In this document: positions 62,203 to 64,000 of the stretch, one piece after another
Numbering within the stretch: the stretch's first letter is position 1
Layout of the letters: each line of letters opens with the position of its first letter
NCBI GenBank assembly: GCA_001899305.1
Contig: MKWL01000019.1
Location: 62,001 to 126,000, forward strand
DNA length: 64,000 bases
Reading direction: 5' to 3'
Source of the DNA: Thiobacillus sp. 0-1251
GTDB taxonomy: Bacteria; Pseudomonadota; Gammaproteobacteria; Burkholderiales; Thiobacillaceae
Program-made: the position numbers and the translations under genes
Notes under the pieces: generated by a model
Told to the model about the DNA's origin: nothing
The model's database searches: none
What the model saw: only the letters and a program-made list of their open reading frames with translations

Positions 62203-63101
62203 TTCCGGAACACCGCAGCCGCACGTTCAAGATGATTCCCCTGGCAAGCGTCCGGGTACTCAACCCCCGTGAGCGCAACCAGCGGGTATTCGACGGCATC
62301 GTCGAGAACATCAAATCCGTGGGACTCAAGAAGCCGGTCATCGTGACCCCGCGCACCGACGAGGCTGGGCAGGATTATTTCCTGCTGGTGTGCGGCGAAG
62401 GCCGCCTGAACGCGCTGCGGTCTCTCGGCGAAGAAACCATACCGGCTCTGGTTGTGGAGGTCAGCGATGACGAGGCCTTCGTGATGAGCCTGGTGGAGAA
62501 CATCGCCCGCCGCCAATACCGGCCGCTGGAAATTCTCTCCAGCATCCGGCAGCTGTTCGAGAAGGGCTACAGCCCGTCCGCCATCAGTACCAAGACGGGA
62601 CTCACGCCGACCTATGTGTCGGGAATCCTGACTCTGCTGAAGCAGGGGGAAGAGCGCCTGCTCGTCGCCGTCGAAAAGGGCATGGTGCCACTCAATACCG
62701 CGCTGGACATTGTGGCCGCCGGGGAGAACGAACGCGAACTGCAGTCCGCGATGCAGGACGCCTACGAAGCAGGGACGCTGCGTGGCAAGAAGCTGCAGCT
62801 GACGCGCCGCATCATCGAACGGCGCCGCACGCTCGGCACCTCCTTGGCCCGTCGCGCAGCGCGCAAATCGGTCGACATCACCAGGTCGAGCCTGGTCCGG
62901 GTCTACGAGAAGGAAGTCGAGCGGAAGAAGATGACGCTCAAGAAAGCGGACCTGACCCAGAAGCGGCTGCTGTTCGTCGTCAGCGCGCTGCGCCGGCTGC
63001 TGGCGAGCGAGAACTTCGTGAACCTGTTGCGGGCCGAACGGCTGGATGCCATGCCGAAATATCTCGCAGACCGGGTCTGGCCGGATAAGGTGGCGCGATG
63101 A
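62199..63101 (+). CDS. ParB-like protein 1
   Basis: This 300-residue protein has the ParB/RepB N-terminal domain: IPLASVRVLNPRERNQRVF, LLVCGEGRLNALRSLGEE (Box I-like) and VENIARRQYRPLE (Box II-like), followed by helix-turn-helix text KTGLTPTYVSGILTLL. It probably binds DNA specifically and CTP. Canonical arginines of Box II are retained. It is coupled to the recombinase gene at its start and to the second ParB-like gene at its end (ATGA at 63098). Confidence 0.86.
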   Translation: MIPEHRSRTFKMIPLASVRVLNPRERNQRVFDGIVENIKSVGLKKPVIVTPRTDEAGQDYFLLVCGEGRLNALRSLGEETIPALVVEVSDDEAFVMSLVENIARRQYRPLEILSSIRQLFEKGYSPSAISTKTGLTPTYVSGILTLLKQGEERLLVAVEKGMVPLNTALDIVAAGENERELQSAMQDAYEAGTLRGKKLQLTRRIIERRRTLGTSLARRAARKSVDITRSSLVRVYEKEVERKKMTLKKADLTQKRLLFVVSALRRLLASENFVNLLRAERLDAMPKYLADRVWPDKVAR

Positions 63102-63982
63102 CCCAGGTCGCTCTGGCGTTTACGCCGCAGGTTCTGCAGGTGCCGCTGGCGAACATCCTGCCTTCGCGCATGCTGCCGGCGTCCGTTCCCGGCTCGGTCA
63201 AGTACATACAAATCCGCTGCTCCATCCAGGATGTGGGTGTCATCGAGCCCCTGTCCGTCACCGTCTCCGACTCAGCGGCAGGCCAATATCTGCTGCTGGA
63301 CGGGCATGTGCGACTGATGGCGATGCGCGAGCTGGGCTATCAGGAAGCGCCGTGCCTGCTGGCGAACGACGACGAGGCCTACACCTACAACAGCAAAATC
63401 AACCGGCTCTCGACCCTGCAGGAGACGCGCATGCTCCAGGAAGCAGTCAACAAGGGCGTCTCCATGGAACATCTCGCGCGCGCGCTGAACGTAGACGTCA
63501 GCCATGTCCTGAAAAAGCTCAGCCTCCTGGAGGGGATCTGCCCGGAAGCGGTGGCGCTCCTCCGAGACCGGCAATTCTCGGTCGAGATTGCGCGCGTACT
63601 GCGGAAGATGAAACCCACCCGACAGGTCGAATGCATCGAGCTCATGCTCTCAGCGAACAGCCTGACCATGAACTATGCTGAAGCCCTGTTGGCCGCGACT
63701 CCTGTTGAGATGCTAGTAGACGGAACCAAGCCTGCAACCATGAAGGGCGTGACGCCCGAGCAGATGGCGCGCATGGAGCGGGAAATGGCGAACCTGCAGG
63801 GGCAGTACAAGCTTATCGAGGAAAGCTATGCCGAGGATGTGCTGAATCTGGTCCTGGCGCAGGGATACATGGCGAAGCTTCTCGAGAACGACGCGGTGAA
63901 GCGCTACATCACCCAGCAAAACCCGGACATTTATGAACAGCTGAAGTTGATTGCCGAGCTGAACTCGCTCGACCAGCCGTGA
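63098..63982 (+). CDS. ParB/RepB-like protein 2
   Basis: This 294-residue protein begins with a ParB-type N-terminal domain (VPLANILPSRMLPASVPG; LLLDGHVRLMAMRELGYQ), but the Box II arginine patch is replaced (NSKINRLSTLQE). A helix-turn-helix part (ALNVDVSHVLKKLSLLEG) and a RepB-type C-terminal domain (QVECIELMLSANSLTMNY) follow. It differs clearly from ParB-like protein 1, so the two are likely to have separate roles. No ParA gene is adjacent. Confidence 0.84.
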   Translation: MTQVALAFTPQVLQVPLANILPSRMLPASVPGSVKYIQIRCSIQDVGVIEPLSVTVSDSAAGQYLLLDGHVRLMAMRELGYQEAPCLLANDDEAYTYNSKINRLSTLQETRMLQEAVNKGVSMEHLARALNVDVSHVLKKLSLLEGICPEAVALLRDRQFSVEIARVLRKMKPTRQVECIELMLSANSLTMNYAEALLAATPVEMLVDGTKPATMKGVTPEQMARMEREMANLQGQYKLIEESYAEDVLNLVLAQGYMAKLLENDAVKRYITQQNPDIYEQLKLIAELNSLDQP

Positions 63983-63986
63983 AAGG

Positions 63987-63998
63987 TGTTCTTTAACA
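63987..63998 (+). promoter_or_regulatory. boxA-like antitermination element at window edge
   Basis: TGTTCTTTAACA matches the NusB/NusE boxA consensus TGCTCTTTAACA at 11 of 12 positions. It stands five bases after the stop of the second ParB-like gene, at the end of the window, so what it precedes is out of sight. boxA is usual in rRNA leaders but also occurs in mobile and phage-related operons. Confidence 0.45.
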
Positions 63999-64000
63999 AT

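Overview
The window looks like a chromosome segment from a GC-rich betaproteobacterium, of the Thiobacillus/Sulfuricella/Dechloromonas kind. That placement is an inference from the exosortase-A polysaccharide genes, the aroB-dgt pair, a thiosulfate-sulfurtransferase remnant, an exosortase-H locus and base composition. No rRNA, tRNA or CRISPR array was seen.

Bases 1-37,850 are most of an exosortase-A (XrtA/EpsH) exopolysaccharide locus. The left block (1-14,073, all +) holds the core: a glycosyltransferase cut by the window edge, XrtA fused to EpsI, a second core glycosyltransferase, an amidotransferase, two GT4 enzymes, a sulfotransferase, a PaaK-like adenylating enzyme, the O-antigen-ligase-like protein, and an SGNH/MBOAT O-acetylation pair. 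Most neighbours overlap by ATGA or GTGA. Then come a minus-strand asparagine-synthetase paralogue lacking its catalytic Cys, a plus block (16,046-23,196) with a sulfotransferase, a deacetylase-like protein, four glycosyltransferases and an exported TPR protein, and a long minus block (37,846-23,197). The minus block includes a GT2/membrane/alkaline-phosphatase-superfamily fusion, a third sulfotransferase, two deacetylase-like proteins, a WbsX-like protein, a flippase, a methyltransferase, a pyruvyltransferase-like protein and a frameshifted GT4. The product is probably a sulfated, O-acetylated, possibly pyruvylated polysaccharide. Priming, chain-length and export genes are not here and may lie left of the window.

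Bases 38,115-41,500 are housekeeping: aroB, dgt, a decayed rhodanese gene, and a comF whose 5' end is replaced by AT-rich DNA. From there on the region is accessory. It holds an orphan DUF2384 antitoxin-like gene, a run of degenerate 21-23 bp repeats that may be an IS21-type end, and an exosortase-H locus (sortase, partner membrane protein, secreted toroid protein with a C-terminal sorting tail). These are followed directly by a 2,527-residue RHS toxin with a nuclease tip, a SUKH immunity gene and a second, beheaded immunity gene.

Bases 53,784-57,989 carry an S1/P1 nuclease and a four-gene operon of unknown role (lipoprotein, small protein, membrane protein, alpha/beta hydrolase). Bases 58,010-59,722 hold a truncated GNAT gene and three minus-strand genes whose stop codons sit inside attC-like sites, suggesting a small array of integron cassettes without an integrase.

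The right end (60,033-64,000) is a mobile-element-like module: a zinc-ribbon protein, three 17-bp direct repeats, a large serine recombinase, two different ParB/RepB-like proteins and no ParA, ending in a boxA-like sequence at the window edge.
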